This document shows positions 10,266-21,578 of a DNA stretch of 56,626 bases, piece after piece. Position 1 is the stretch's first letter; the number at the start of each line of letters is the position of its first letter. The stretch covers positions 1 through 56,626 of the forward strand of contig JABYQR010000297.1 of NCBI GenBank assembly GCA_022592445.1. The letters run 5' to 3'. A program made the position numbers and the translations under genes. The stretch comes from Cytidiella melzeri (Eukaryota > Basidiomycota > Agaricomycetes > Polyporales > Irpicaceae). The notes beneath the pieces are model-generated. The model was not told where the DNA came from and did no database searches. It worked only from the letters and a program-made list of their open reading frames with translations.

Positions 10266-10435
10266 TGTTAGAAGGCTATGAATGTAGTGGAGAGCGTTGA
10301 GAGAGCAAGACTGAGAGGGATCACACAGTGGGAGTTGGGGATCAAAAGTGCGTATCGTTGCATTGATCAGAGTAAGTCTTATATACGGTAACTACGGTGC
10401 TCGTACGTTAAGCGTCTAATTAATATAGTCGAACA
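10266..10435 (-). repeat. Copia 5' LTR (170 bp)
   Basis: Runs TGTT...AACA, with a minus-strand TATA-like TATATAAG (about 10378-10385). It abuts the primer-binding site at one end and GTTTT (10436-10440, candidate half of a target duplication) at the other. The second LTR is outside the window, so the borders rest on the TGTT/AACA ends and the PBS. Confidence 0.75.
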
Positions 10436-11525
10436 GTTTTCCCCTCTCCTCTTCTAAGTCCTTTCGACGTCTCCTCCTACTGCGCCTCCCTTCTTTTTCT
10501 TTCCCTTTGTTGGTAGCTCCTTCGGGAGGGACAGTGTCCCTAGTAGCTGTGAGTTGGTGGGGCGGATGGCTCGAGGATACGTCTTGTCCTGACTTCCCCG
10601 CGGACTCAGACACAAGTGGTTGTGTTGGTGGAGTGGTGTGCTCTGACCTGGGAGATTCAGACAACTGCGGGAAATAGAGCAGCAAAGATGGATATAGAGG
10701 CAAGGAAGTCATCCTAGTGCTTTTGGAACATAAGGCCCCAGTTGCTTGGCACACAAAAACCACTGCTAAGAAGTCAGTGGCACAGCAATTTGGCACCACC
10801 ATGTGTGAGGAGAACAACAAGATTAACAGCCAGGAGAAGAAAGGCAAAGAGGTTTATAGTTACACTTCTCCAAACTCAAGATGATGAGAGGTTTCTTTTT
10901 TTGTTATTTAGCTCAGCATCAGGGAGCTATCTGCAAGTTCTGGTATACAGGTTCCAAAGCTCAGCAAACAGTGGCATGATGCCTGCATTGGACCTGACAC
11001 TCTATCTCTCTGGATGTTACTGCTAACAACTGGCTCTCATCTTTATTGCTGTCACAGACCTTTCTAAAATGGAAGGAGTGCTGATATGGACCCAAAACCG
11101 GGTGCGTCTATCGTTTCTTTGTTAGCTGTAAATCTAGTTTTTTGTCCTGCAATGCGGAAGCTCAGCTGCGAGCAGAACAGCATCCCAACACAGTACACGG
11201 GCACTGAGCATTCAGGAACTCGAGCAGCATTGACGTCATGTACTTACGCCACCAAGGCCTGGTCCCCCAAATGCGGACCGAGCCCTGTCCGTATTTGGGA
11301 ATAGCTACTCATGAGCATAAGCGCCCGGTAATAGTTGTATAAGAAGCGGAGGCTCCACCTCCATCCCAAATCACATACAGCTAATTCCCGCCTCCCCCAC
11401 CAAACCGACTTTCAGCATATTCACGCAACCCGAAGCAAGAACTATGGGGTCAGTATGCTAGGTGCTGCAGACCTCAGCTCGTTGGACTTACTAACATACC
11501 GTTGCGCATGTAGATGCATTCTTTC
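10436..11525. other. Anonymous region with an interrupted minus-strand ORF
   Basis: A minus-strand frame (10847 down to the copia LTR at 10436) would give a hydrophobic N-terminus, a Ser/Pro/Thr-rich middle and a basic tail (KGKEKEGRRSRRRRRKDLEE). It runs into the LTR, so if it was a gene the copia insertion cut it. I do not recognise it and codon quality is poor. 11090-11525 has no convincing coding sequence; a TATA-like TTGTATAAG at about 11334 may serve the small gene at 11526. Confidence 0.3.
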
Positions 11526-11838
11526 ATGTCTCGCTGGTACGCCCTAATTTCTCACCGTTGACCGTCGTTCTCTGACTTTTAGCTGCAACGCTTCTCAAGC
11601 CATTGTCGCCTGCATTGCCGCAGTATTCATCGCAATATTTGAATGCATATTTGGAGTCATCGGTTGGATCTTCGACAGTACGTCTCTTTTGAGTTTTCGA
11701 TAGATGGTGTCACTCACTATGCTCTACCCCTCCCATTGGGAACGTGCAGTTATATGCGGCTGCATAACGGGGATATGTGACTGTCTTGCTGGGATATTCT
11801 GCTGCAGGCCGTGTGGATGCAACAGTGGCGGGCGGTGA
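11526..11838 (+). CDS. Small Cys/Ile-rich membrane-type protein, 64 aa, three exons
   Basis: Exons 11526-11536, 11583-11677 and 11750-11838, with GT-AG introns of 46 and 72 nt; joined they give 65 codons in perfect phase. The product starts MSRCCNAS, continues as a nearly uninterrupted Ile/Ala/Val/Phe/Gly stretch with regularly spaced Cys (FECIFGVIGW, DIICGCITGICDC), and ends CCRPCGCNSGGR. It has 12 cysteines in 64 residues. Similar tiny I-G-A-C-rich proteins with very short first exons recur in Agaricomycete genomes as hypothetical proteins; the likely place is a membrane, with cysteines possibly lipidated or metal-binding (inference). The first exon is only 11 nt, so gene callers would easily miss it. 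Confidence 0.65.
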
Positions 11839-13079
11839 GTAGTCGTTAAGATCAAATCCCTTCTGATGTTCAAACAAGTTTCCGCAGCGGACGGCCTGTC
11901 ACGTATTAATCTGCTGACCTCGCCTTTTTCACCCAAACCTCGTCACGCAATTTACGACCCTGCTACAGACTTCCTTAAATGTAAGGAGCGTATCTTTATG
12001 CCTACATATGTAGCTTTAGCATATTCTTGATTAGCTATTTCCTTCGGTAGCAACTTGCTAATAGCACGCCACGAATTACAGAATTTCCTGAGTCGAGACC
12101 CGCACGAATAACATACACTTGGAAACAGTGACTTTCACGCAAACTGAATCGAGAAGATGATAGGGAAGGTGCACTATTGCGCGCGCGTGAGACCGCCGCG
12201 TGGTAGTAGACGACGCCACAGCTATGAGCGCTACTCGATCGACCAATTACAACCTGCAATCAAATATCTAATAAAGCGTTCACGCAACTTGCACAATACT
12301 ACCACCTTCAATGGAGATGCTAGACCCTCAAGTCCTATTCCAACGCGTTCAAAGGTAGAAGAAAAGTCTTCGGTACTCCACTGCAGTTTGAAAACAACAG
12401 CCAGCTTTTCTTCAGGTGCGTCGCCATGAGTTGACGGTTTTAACTCAATAAAGAGATAACCGCCTTGCTTCCGACTTATAGGAACGTTGCTGCACGATGT
12501 GTGGGAGCTTGGAGATATGAAGTGGCAGGCATGTCGTCCATTGGACAAAAAAGAACTTACAATGAGAAGAAGAGTTGCTAATAGTCACAAACGAACTTCA
12601 ATCCCATAGACTTGTCGACTCTGCTGGCAGTCTGTCTGTCGCTTGTGCCCGGGTTGAGAACGGACCGACCTCAGGACGAAGTGAACCCGGCTTCTATAAA
12701 TTACGAACGACTACAAGTGTTAGTGTCCACGAGGTAAAGTGAACGCGCGTTCAAGCTTTCGTGCCTCAAGATCTCTGTCTGACAAGTGATACCGAGGCCA
12801 AGAACTTGGAGAGTAGGAACTGGCCCTGGAGGCTGTCATCAGTGGCGTGCGAGTTGAGATGCCGCTTATGCGTCGGTAGAGACGACTGAATGTCTTCTCT
12901 GCTCGCTCAACAGTTCGGACTCGGATACTGAATCGAACTGCGTCCGTCATTTCGCCGTTTCTCGTTGTTCGTTCTGATTTTTTTTTTGCTGAATTGTCCA
13001 TAGGAGCAAGATATATACGACCTGCATTGGACATCCACAAGACAAGAAGGCGAATCTGTTCTCAAGGAGCACGATGTAA
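11839..13079. other. Intergenic; one weak minus-strand coding fragment
   Basis: Between about 12500 and 12231 the minus strand is open with plausible codon use (GGYLFIELKPSTHGDAPEEK, then FERVGIGLEGLASPLKVVV), ending in a stop at 12231. It may be the last exon of a gene or a relic; no family was recognised and no upstream exon could be joined with confidence. The minus-strand frame 12720-13040 looks like a chance ORF. Confidence 0.25.
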
Positions 13080-15714
13080 ACGCGTGGTACTAAATACGGA
13101 GACGTCGCCGTCACATCATCGGTGCTAGTCTGTTATATTTTTGCTCTCAATCTCGTGGCTGATATGTCTTAAACCCTCTGGCATCTCCCATTGGCTTCGC
13201 TCGATATGCGAACCGTTATCGACCTTGCCGCTTCCGTCAACGGTAGAGCTCTGGAGAAGGCAGGACGCGGATTTCGAACGACTGCCCCTATCCCTAGTCG
13301 CCTAGATTTTGATATCAGGGCGATGATAGAGTGGTAAAAGGTACGCGTTAAGGCCGGGATGCGATTTCGCAGCCGGATTTCCTGCCTACTGTAGCTAGTA
13401 AGTAGGTAACAAGCTGCCCCCTATTACTATCATGGTCCAGGGATAGAGAGCCACAAGACTCCCAAACTCACGATAGATATGAATTGGGGGGCTGAGCTGC
13501 AGCGACTCGCCGTGTTCGCAGCAGAGGAAGTTGTTACGGTTCACCGACCGATTTTTCCCTGTCACACTTACATAAATCAAGCGCATGCATATATTACTCA
13601 GAGCCTTGGCCTCGACGACTTCAGCTCCTTCTCTGCGCTCTCATCACTTCGCATTTGACATGTCCAACTCCACTGACCAGGATGCTGTGGACATCATATC
13701 TTTTTTACAGGCCGGGTAACATGCAGTCAAACGTACTTTTATCCTATCGCTGACAAAACTCTGGCACTTAGACTAATCGAAACCTCTCTGATATTCGCAA
13801 CATCAGGTGGGCTTGTTCTACCTTGTGCGTGGCTGCGTCGCTGATGGTCCATATTGTACCCAGCACTCTACTGCTATGAATGGATGGTGACTCTTGATCA
13901 GGAGGTAAAGTACGTTTGGGCCCAGAGATGGACACTCTCCACTTGGATCTTTGCCGTGAACCGTTACGCAAGCCTTGTCTACTCTATCCTAATGCTTGCG
14001 CCAACACCGACTTTCATCGTGCGTATTCTACCTGCCAAGACATATTATCTCCCACGCTAAAATGTCTCTGCAGAGGTCAGTATTCTTGCACCTGTCCCAA
14101 TACACCATTGTGACTTTTTGAAGCTGCCAAGCAGCGTTCCGAGTAATGGAAGCATTGCAGCTGCTCCAGTTTATTGTAGCAGCATGTAAGTCCCTCGGAC
14201 CACTGGCCCAACTCATTTGGCGTGCTGGTGTCGTACTGACTACTTGTCATGCAAGCATTCTCAGGACTACGTGTTTTCGCGCTCTCCAGTCGCAATATCT
14301 GGCTCTTTCTAGTCGTATTTTTCTTGAATATGGTTCCCTTTGCCACAAATATGGTCAGTGCATGTTTCCCCCGACATATCATCCGTCAAAGTAATGCTGT
14401 TGCTCTTGGGCTGCCTAATTTCATGTAGTTTCACTACATTACGGACCCTGTCGAATTTACAGATGATGCGGAGTGCCTGGCGCCGCTGGGCACATCTGCG
14501 AAGGTTGAGCTAGGGTACGTAAGCCAGACACACAAAATAATGTGTTCATTTTAACATGCGTTGTTTCCAGATGTGCGTTATAGATGTCTATACGCCTCAT
14601 GAACTCTCTGACAGATTCTCGACGCAACAGTGGCATTCACGACCCGCGGTTCCATCATTCTTGCAGACGTCATCGTACTGGTAGTGACTTGGGTCAAGAC
14701 AGTTGGAACCGTTCGGGAAGCTTCGCGCATCAATATCAAGGTGCCTTTGAGCGAGATCCTGCTTCGGGACGGTGAGTTACTTGTCAGTTGCTCGCTTGCT
14801 CGCGACGCAGTGGATCATCGAACTCACGTCGTTCATAGGCACACTGTTCTTCATGTGAGTGCCTCACCTTCTCATCCGCTCGCGTACCTTGAACCATGTT
14901 GTACTGTCGCCCTAGATGCCTACTTGGAATCAACGTTTTCATTCTGCTGGTCAACGATTTGGTACGTCGATGGCAAAATTTGTGACCGATGTATTCTGCT
15001 GCTGACATACCTGACAGCCACTAAGCGAGGCCGTAGGCCTTTCAATATTCGGGGGTTCGTTCGTAGCATTGTTCGTCCCCAAATCTGATTTTCTACACGC
15101 GATATGTGACCATTAACATCTCCCTCTGTTCGCGGATAGAACGCCACCGATAATCATTTCCCGCTTCTTACTCAATCTGCGGCAGGCGAGCAACCAGGAG
15201 CCTGAGAGTGGTACGGTAGCGCAAAAATCCACAACTCGCTTCAAGTCAGATATGATCGTTGGAAATATGGGACAGTCCCTGCGATTCGGACGAGACGAGG
15301 ACGAGGACTCGGTCACCGGTAGCGAGGACGAACACAGTGGCATCGAACTTGGAGAACTAGATGCGTCGCCTGTTGAGGGCTTTGGCCACGATATCAAAGA
15401 TAAAGGAGAGGTCAGTCGGTTAATTTGTGCGGTATGTTTTCAACTTCACTGATTGACATTGCGATAGATACAGGAAGTTCTCGTGGTATAGGGGAGGATC
15501 AATCAAGGCCGATTGATAAAGCATCCTCTCAGGAAGCTCCGGAGGCAGCGCGTATTCTCAGCCGACACCCACTTCCATTCTTGCAGTTAACACCTCATTA
15601 CACGTGTATTTCATATCTATTACCAAAATGCTGCTCCGATAGTATTTAACGTTCGCACTTGAATAACGGACGATTATGCTTCTCATTATCACTGCACACC
15701 ATATAGTCCCGCCC
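13080..15714 (+). repeat. Left arm of a large gene-bearing inverted repeat
   Basis: Read forward, this arm matches the reverse complement of 16474-19160 nearly end to end. Outer ends share AATACGGAGACGT and TGCTCTCAATCTCGTGGCTG; inner ends share CTTCTCATTATC and ATATAG(T/C)CCCGCCC. By eye identity is about 85 percent with small indels, in exons, introns and flanks. The arm holds about 580 bp upstream sequence, a DUF6533-type gene and about 220 bp downstream. Confidence 0.9.
13660..15491 (+). CDS. DUF6533-type multi-pass membrane protein, left copy
   Basis: Fungal integral membrane protein of unknown function, about 320-340 residues in about ten exons. First exons 13660-13715, 13772-13806, then from 13864; the last codon TAG ends at 15491. 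The N-terminal DUF6533 motif is ALYCYEWMVTLDQEVKYVWA with NRYASLVYSI after it. Further membrane segments: CQAAFRVMEALQLLQFIVAA, FSGLRVFALSSRNIWLFLVV, VAFTTRGSIILADVIVLVV, then ILLRDGTLFF and PPIIISRFLLNLRQ. The tail is acidic (RDEDEDSVTGSEDE). The intron after GTLFFM starts GT at 14855; the right copy has GC there. The junctions around 14020-14120 and near 15070-15135 are not fully resolved. A TATA-like GCATATATTA lies about 75 bp before the ATG. Confidence 0.8.
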
Positions 15715-16473
15715 TCCAATGTACTACATACACCGCCATACAAATGATACATACTGTCTCTATAGCACATCCTGAGGCAATAGTTCCTCCGTCATCACTC
15801 CGCGCCCTGCAATAACTTGCCAGAGCTGCGGCTCAAGAAGCTCGTCACTCACCGTGATCAGTGTATTGAAGCCCGCCATTCGTTTCCTTGTTGTCGCATG
15901 TTCCTCACACACACAAACCGTTCGATATTAAGGACAATGCACGCCCAACCGCGCAGCCCGCACCCGGCCTGCTGAAAGCACAACTCGCGGCATCTACACC
16001 GTGAACGCGAAATTCAACACACCGGGCGGGATCGCGACAGAGCAAACGCCGCAAGGAAATGCGTGGGCGTCATCAGGCTGTACAGAGAGATTACACAGTG
16101 ATACTGTAGCCTTGCCTATCCGTTACCAGCACGCTTAGCTCAGGTAGCCAGCTTCAATTTGTAGGTGGCGATTTATTGTTTCGCCCCGAGATCGCTGAAA
16201 GAGTGTCCTCTCAACACGGTTGGAGCAGAGCCACTAACATTCATATACACCCAGTCAGCCCGCGAGCATCAATCGTCGCTGGAGGCTCTCGTGAACAACA
16301 TTTATCTTCGACGCTTACTAGACTGGGAGCCTCTGATAACACAAGATATGAATACAACCGTGGACTACAATCCTAGCGGTGGCGCGTGCCTAGTGCAATG
16401 GAGGGCAGGGCATCAGACGAGAGATCGTGAGTTACGAAGGTATGAACGCCGTCTACCCTGCCCCTTGTAGCCT
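15715..16473. other. Spacer of the palindrome
   Basis: 759 bp between the two arms with no match between its halves. It holds a 39-codon minus-strand ORF (15879 to 15760; starts MAGFNTLITVSDELL) and an open plus frame near 16165-16470, neither recognisable. The spacer is asymmetric, so the arms did not arise as a perfect hairpin, or the centre has since been replaced. Confidence 0.6.
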
Positions 16474-19160
16474 GGGCGGGGCTATATACTGTGCAGCGAT
16501 AATGAGAAGCGGAATCGCCCGTTAGCTACTACGAAGGTGAGATATCAACAGAACAGAACTTCGGAAATATGCGATACACGTGCAATGAGGTTTTGTTTAG
16601 AAAAGGCAGAATAATGGAATCCGGTGTAGGTCGAAGGAAATGAGGAATGCGCCGACTAGAACGCTCCCTCAGGACTGGCCCCGCGCAAGCAAGCGACGTC
16701 CTCAATGATTCCTGAGAGGATGTCATACTAGCCAGCCTTCGCACATATCCCCCTTATACGACAGAAACTTCCTGTATCTGTCGCATTGACATTCAGTGAA
16801 GTTCAATACAAAAGAAACACCATGAATATAGGCGACTGACCTCTCCTATGTCTTTGATATCGTGGTCAAAGCCCTCAACAGGCGACGCATCTGATTCTCC
16901 CAGTTCAATGTCAGTGCGTTCGTCCTCGCTAATGGTTACCGGGTCCTCGTCCTCCTCTTGTCCGAACCGCAGGGACTGTCCCATATTTCCAACAATCATA
17001 TCTGACTTGAAGCGGATTGTGGATCTTTGCACTACTGTACCACTCTCAAGCCCCTGGTTGTTTGCCTGCCGCAGATTGAGTAAGAAGCGGGAAATAATGA
17101 TCGGCGGCATCCTATCCGCAAACAGAGGAAGATGTTAATGGTCACGCACCGCACGAGAGAAATCAGACTTGGGGACGAACAATGCCATGACCGAACCGCC
17201 GAATATCGACAGGCCTACTGCCTCGCTTACTGGCTGTCAGGTATGTCAGCAGCGGAATAAATGGGTCACAACTCTGCCCTCGACACACCAGATCATTGGC
17301 CAGCAGAACAAAAACGTTGATTACCAGTAGGCCTCTAGTCCGACGGTACAACACAGTTCAATGAATGCGAGCGGATGATGAGTTTAGGTACTTGCATGAA
17401 GAAAAGTGTGCCTATAAACGACGTGAGTTCGTGATTCCCTGCGTCGCGAGCATCTGGCAAGCAACTCACCGTCCCGAAGCAGGATCTCGCTCAAAGGAAC
17501 CTTCACATTGAGGCGGGAAGCTTCTCGAACGGTTCCAACTGTCTTGACCCATGTCACTAGCACTACGACGACGTCTGCAAGAATGACGGAACCGCGGGTC
17601 GTGAATGCCACTATTACGTCGAGCCTCTGTTAGAGAGTTCACGGAGCATATAAATATCTACGACGCACATCTGGAAACAATACATGTTAGAATGAACACG
17701 ATGTCTCATGTGAGCGGTGTACGTACCCTAACTCAAGCTTCCCAGCTTCACCCTGCAGTGAAAAGCACTGTGAGTCGGCTGTGAACTCGATAGCGTCCGC
17801 TATGTAGTGATACTAGATGTCATATGGTGAACACGAGAGCCACAGGATGACTTTGCCAGATGATTTTTCGGGGGAATATGCACTGACCATATTTGTGGTA
17901 AAGGGAATCATGTTCAAGATAAACACGACTAGGAAAAGCCAAACACTGCGGCTAGAGAGCGCAAAAACCCGTAATCCTGAAAATGCTGATTTGACATGTA
18001 GTCAGTACGAGCCCAACACGCATGAGTTGGAGCAGTCGGAGTGACTTACATGCCGCCACGACAAAATGGAGTAGCTGCAACGTCTGCAGAACTCGAAACA
18101 CTGCTTGACAGCTTCGAAATTTCAAAATCGTGAATCAGGACAGATCAGAAAAAACTAACCTCTGCAGAGATAATTAAGCAAGTGAGGCATTAGTCTTAGC
18201 AGGTAGGACACGGACGTCAGAAGTCGGTGTTGGCATAGGCAGTAACACAGCGTAGGCCAGACCTGCGTAACGATTCATGGCAAAGATCCAAGTGGAAAGC
18301 GTCCATCTCTGGGCCCAAACGTATTTTACCTTCTGATCGAGCGTCACCATCCATTCATAGCAGTAGAGTGCTGGTACAACATAGACCATCAGCGACGTAG
18401 CGACACACAAGGATAAAAAGCCCACCTATTGTTGCGAAGACCAAATAGGATTCGATTTGTCTTGGTAGCAGATTTTTCGTCAGCGATAGCGTATAAGTAC
18501 ATTTGAGTACACATTACACGGCCTGTAACTGCGGCAAGATATCAGCAATATCCTGGTCCGTGGAGTTTGACATGTCCGATGCGAAGTGTTGAGAACGCGG
18601 AGAAGGACCTAAAGTCGTCAAGCCAAGGCTCCAAGCAATATATGCATGCACTCAAGTCTCTAGTTATGTAAGTATGCCAGGGCGGTATCGGTCGGTGAAC
18701 CGTAGGAGTAGCGGGAACTTCCTCTGCTGCGAACACTGCCGCAGCTGAAGCTAAGCCAACAAGCCATACCTACCCTGAGCTTGATAGTCTTGTGGCCTAG
18801 TTGAGGATATTAATAGAGGGTAGCTTGGTACCTACTATCTGCAGGAGGCAGGAAATCCGGCTTTGGAATCGCATGCCGGCGGCCTTGAGGCGTAATTTAA
18901 ACCGCTCTATCATTGCCCATCCATCAGGATTCAGGCGACTAGGGAAAGGGGCGGTCGTTCGGTATCTGCGTCCTGCCTTCTCCAGAGCTCTGCTGTTGAC
19001 ACAAGCGGCAAGGTCGATAACGGTTGAGATCGCATGTCGAGCGAAGCCAATGGGAGATGCTAGAGGGTTTGAGACATATCAGCCACGAGATTGAGAGCAA
19101 AAATATAACAGACTAGCATCGATGATGTGACGGCAACGTCTCCGTATTCATTATCACGCG
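16474..19160 (-). repeat. Right arm of the gene-bearing inverted repeat
   Basis: Reverse-complement partner of 13080-15714. The arm is about 50 bp longer because of indels. The two genes point at each other, with stop codons 1.26 kb apart across the spacer. Confidence 0.9.
16754..18573 (-). CDS. DUF6533-type multi-pass membrane protein, right copy
   Basis: Paralogue of the gene at 13660 with the same exon layout. Start MSNSTDQD, then VQIESYLVFATIALYCYEWM after two splices; the DUF6533 core DQKVKYVWAQRWTLSTWIFA is unchanged except K for E. Later segments: CQAVFRVLQTLQLLHFVVAA, RVFALSSRSVWLFLVVFILN, VAFTTRGSVILADVVVVLV, PPIIISRFLLNLRQANNQ, an acidic tail (GQEEDEDPVTISEDE) and IQEVSVV before TAA at 16754. 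The intron after the FF of GTLFF begins GC (AT|GCAAGT at 17395-17391) rather than GT. Both copies keep phase at the junctions I could check, so both may be functional. Confidence 0.8.
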
Positions 19161-19431
19161 GACACATCACTTGTGATATGTACTTGAGTCTCAAATGACG
19201 AGCTTCCTAAGCGGCAACTCTGGCGAGCTGCTGCTGAGGGGGGGCATTGATGATGAGAGTGCGACACATATTGCATGTGTATAAGCCTATCATGGAATTC
19301 AAGAGATTCTCAGTGATATATACAATATCAGAAATGGAGGTGTCAAGCCCTGCATCCCATAGGGCTATGGTGGAATTTTTGTGTCTTCTTCTCCGCCTCC
19401 TGTTTCCCACTGTTCTGCCAGCCTATTTGAT

Positions 19432-20965
19432 CTAGGCTTTACCCTCAAGGGTTGACACTACCTCCTCATTAGCCTTGTTTCCTGGCGCAGACGTAACCTC
19501 TGCGCGGTGCGTCAAGACATTCTCTCGTGCCGCAGACACAGACCCTTCGCTCGCGAGGATTTCTTTAAGGATCGGCGCACCAGCGCTTGGGGTCGAGGGA
19601 GTATTGCTCTTAGACGAGCGCCCCAAACCTGTCGCGCTCAGGTCGTGTTTTCCGAAGAGTAAGCTACGCATCATGGCAAAAATCAGTTTTGTTTTCTTTC
19701 ATATGTGAGGCCATAGGATGAAGGTAAAAGGTAAGGAATTATACACGTACTCGAAAAGCGCCATGATTGTCCATTTGCGGTTATCTGCCTCAGGGAAAAC
19801 AAGCGAACGAGGTCCATAAAACACCTTGGTAGATGTTAGAATAAATTATTTTGTATATAGTGATACGAAAGACTTACCTCGTCGTCAACCTCGTGTTCCT
19901 TCCTGGGCAAGCAGTGCATAAACTTCCAATCCGGGTTCGCGCCGCCCTCCTTGCATAGCTGCTCTGTGACCTGATACCCATGGAAGGCCTTCAGACGTTC
20001 GGCTTTCTCAGCTTCTTGGCCCATTGATATCCTGACACATGTTCTCAGTCACTGGCATGACATAAAGTACAAGCGAGCTCACCAAGTGTCAGTCACAACC
20101 AAATCTGCGCCTTTGACTGCTTCCTTTGGATCCGTCACCCAATCTATCTTTTTCTCGCACCCAAGGTACAGCACCCTGTCCCATACCTCCTTCGGAGCCC
20201 TGTACTTTTCCTGCTCCGGAGACGCCACGCGCAAATGATGGCCCAGCCGCGGATAGGTCACCAGCATGTCATGTAGCACATTCGCAGAGTCGCCTACGTA
20301 CGCTATCGTCAATGGACGCAGCAACGGGAGGGGTACAAATTTGCGGGATCTCGTCGTGGACATGAGGCTGGCGTCCGAGGGAATAGCGGGGGTAGTTTTT
20401 GTAGAATCAAAGAGATGAGCGTGTTCGTGGAGAGTAAGAAGGTCTGCGAGGACCTGGGTTGGGTGCCAAAGACTGGAAAGGGCATTGAGAACAGGAACGG
20501 GGGAGTATTTTGCAAGTTCCTGTGAAGAGCGTGAGTTGAATGACTATACAAGTGAATGTACACGGTCGAATGCACCTCAATCTCCTCATGATCGCCTACG
20601 CGTGCAAAGATTCCTTGGCACATCCCGCCTATAACCCTCGCTGAATCCCTGACGCTTTCGTTCACACCGATCTGGATATCCTCCTTGCCCAGGAACAGCG
20701 CTCGGCCACCCAGCAAAGTCGCAGCCGTCTCTGCCGCCACACGCGTCCGCGTACTCCGTTTGCTGAACAGCAGCGCGATGCTCTTGGAAAAGAGAGACTG
20801 AGAAGGCATGTTGAGTTTTTTCTCGATACGCGTTTGGGGCGCGAGCCACGGCATGGAAACTTGCTTTAGGTAGCGAGCATGTGTGAGAATGCGGGATATT
20901 TGGGAGGGTGAAAGGTCAGCGAGGGTCATTAGGTGAGTGACACGCTGCTTGACTGGGTGTGCCAT
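19432..20965 (-). CDS. ARG3: Ornithine carbamoyltransferase
   Basis: Makes citrulline from ornithine and carbamoyl phosphate in arginine synthesis. Five exons (20965-20576, 20519-20083, 20031-19878, 19824-19751, 19663-19432) join to 428 residues in phase. Carbamoyl-phosphate site: SKRSTRTR near residue 68-75. HPTQ follows the second-exon start, and the ornithine-binding HCLPRK box is in exon 3; DTWISMGQE is split by an intron. The C-terminus continues [13 protein letters not shown] into a Ser/Pro-rich tail of about 65 residues, longer than in most OTCases (about 330-350). The ATG has a strong context (GCCATGG) and begins only about ten residues before the conserved HLMTLADLS, so no mitochondrial presequence is visible; a transit-like peptide upstream is out of frame. 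A cytosolic product, or an unseen upstream exon, are both possible. Confidence 0.93.
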
Positions 20966-21578
20966 GGCGATGGGAAGAGATAAAAGGTTTTATAGAGAGG
21001 GAGAGTGTAAGGTAGAGGAAGAGGGTAATACAAGGTGTCGGGACTGCTGCAACCTGTCGAGCGCACGTTGTTTGAGCAAGATTGGGCTCTGGATCTAAGC
21101 TGTGGATAGCTGCAGGGATAACCGTCGCTGTTAAGTAGTTTGCCAGTGAGCGAGTGGTGGTCGCGAGCAAGACTGGAGCTGGTAAGTACCGGCGTCTCAG
21201 GAATTTCAACGGCTGTATGAATCACTGTACGACTCGGACTCTACAGACGAAGCTTGAAGCTTCCAGGACGCCTACAGGCATGTTCTGACGAGGTGGACTC
21301 GAACGCGTTCGTGCCGTTCTGGTTCGCTTTACCATAGTGATGCTGATGCGAATTTAAGCTTGAACTATGTACAATAGAAGTAAATGTCTATGCATAACTA
21401 TGTGGAAGATATACTGTGCAATGAGTATACGAAAACAACGAAAGCTATCAAAGTTGCAAGCAGAGTGACGATGATTGGAAAATGATCAGTGTGCATTTGG
21501 GGACGGCGAAAGAATCCGACCATCCTGAAGTGGTTGACCAGGTCCCGCAGGTGAGTCGGGGAACGTGTAGTGTCATTT
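20966..21578. other. Intergenic, OTC upstream region
   Basis: About 610 bp between the OTC start and the end of the DUF6534 gene. It contains overlapping open minus frames at 20916-21225 (one reads like a transit peptide, MKFLRRRYLPAPVLL) that are out of frame with OTC. No other element recognised. Confidence 0.4.

Larger units (their letters stand above)
8029..10435 (-). mobile_element. Ty1/copia retrotransposon (5' half), interrupted by chromovirus copy 2
   Basis: Reading on the minus strand: a short 5' LTR (10435 to 10266), a primer-binding site (10265 to 10253), gag with a CCHC knuckle, a protease remnant and the GAG-pre-integrase segment, which stops at 8029 where the chromovirus LTR starts. 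Integrase, RT and the 3' LTR would lie beyond the nested insertions, left of the window. It is the oldest of the three nested elements. Confidence 0.9.

Noticed and set aside
14020..14120. A 2-nt exon in the DUF6533 copies
   Set aside because: The only simple way I found to keep phase needs an AG exon flanked by introns; implausible, so the junction is left unresolved.
15760..15879. 39-codon minus ORF in the palindrome spacer
   Set aside because: Reads smoothly (MAGFNTLITVSDELL) but is too short to support without homologues or transcripts.
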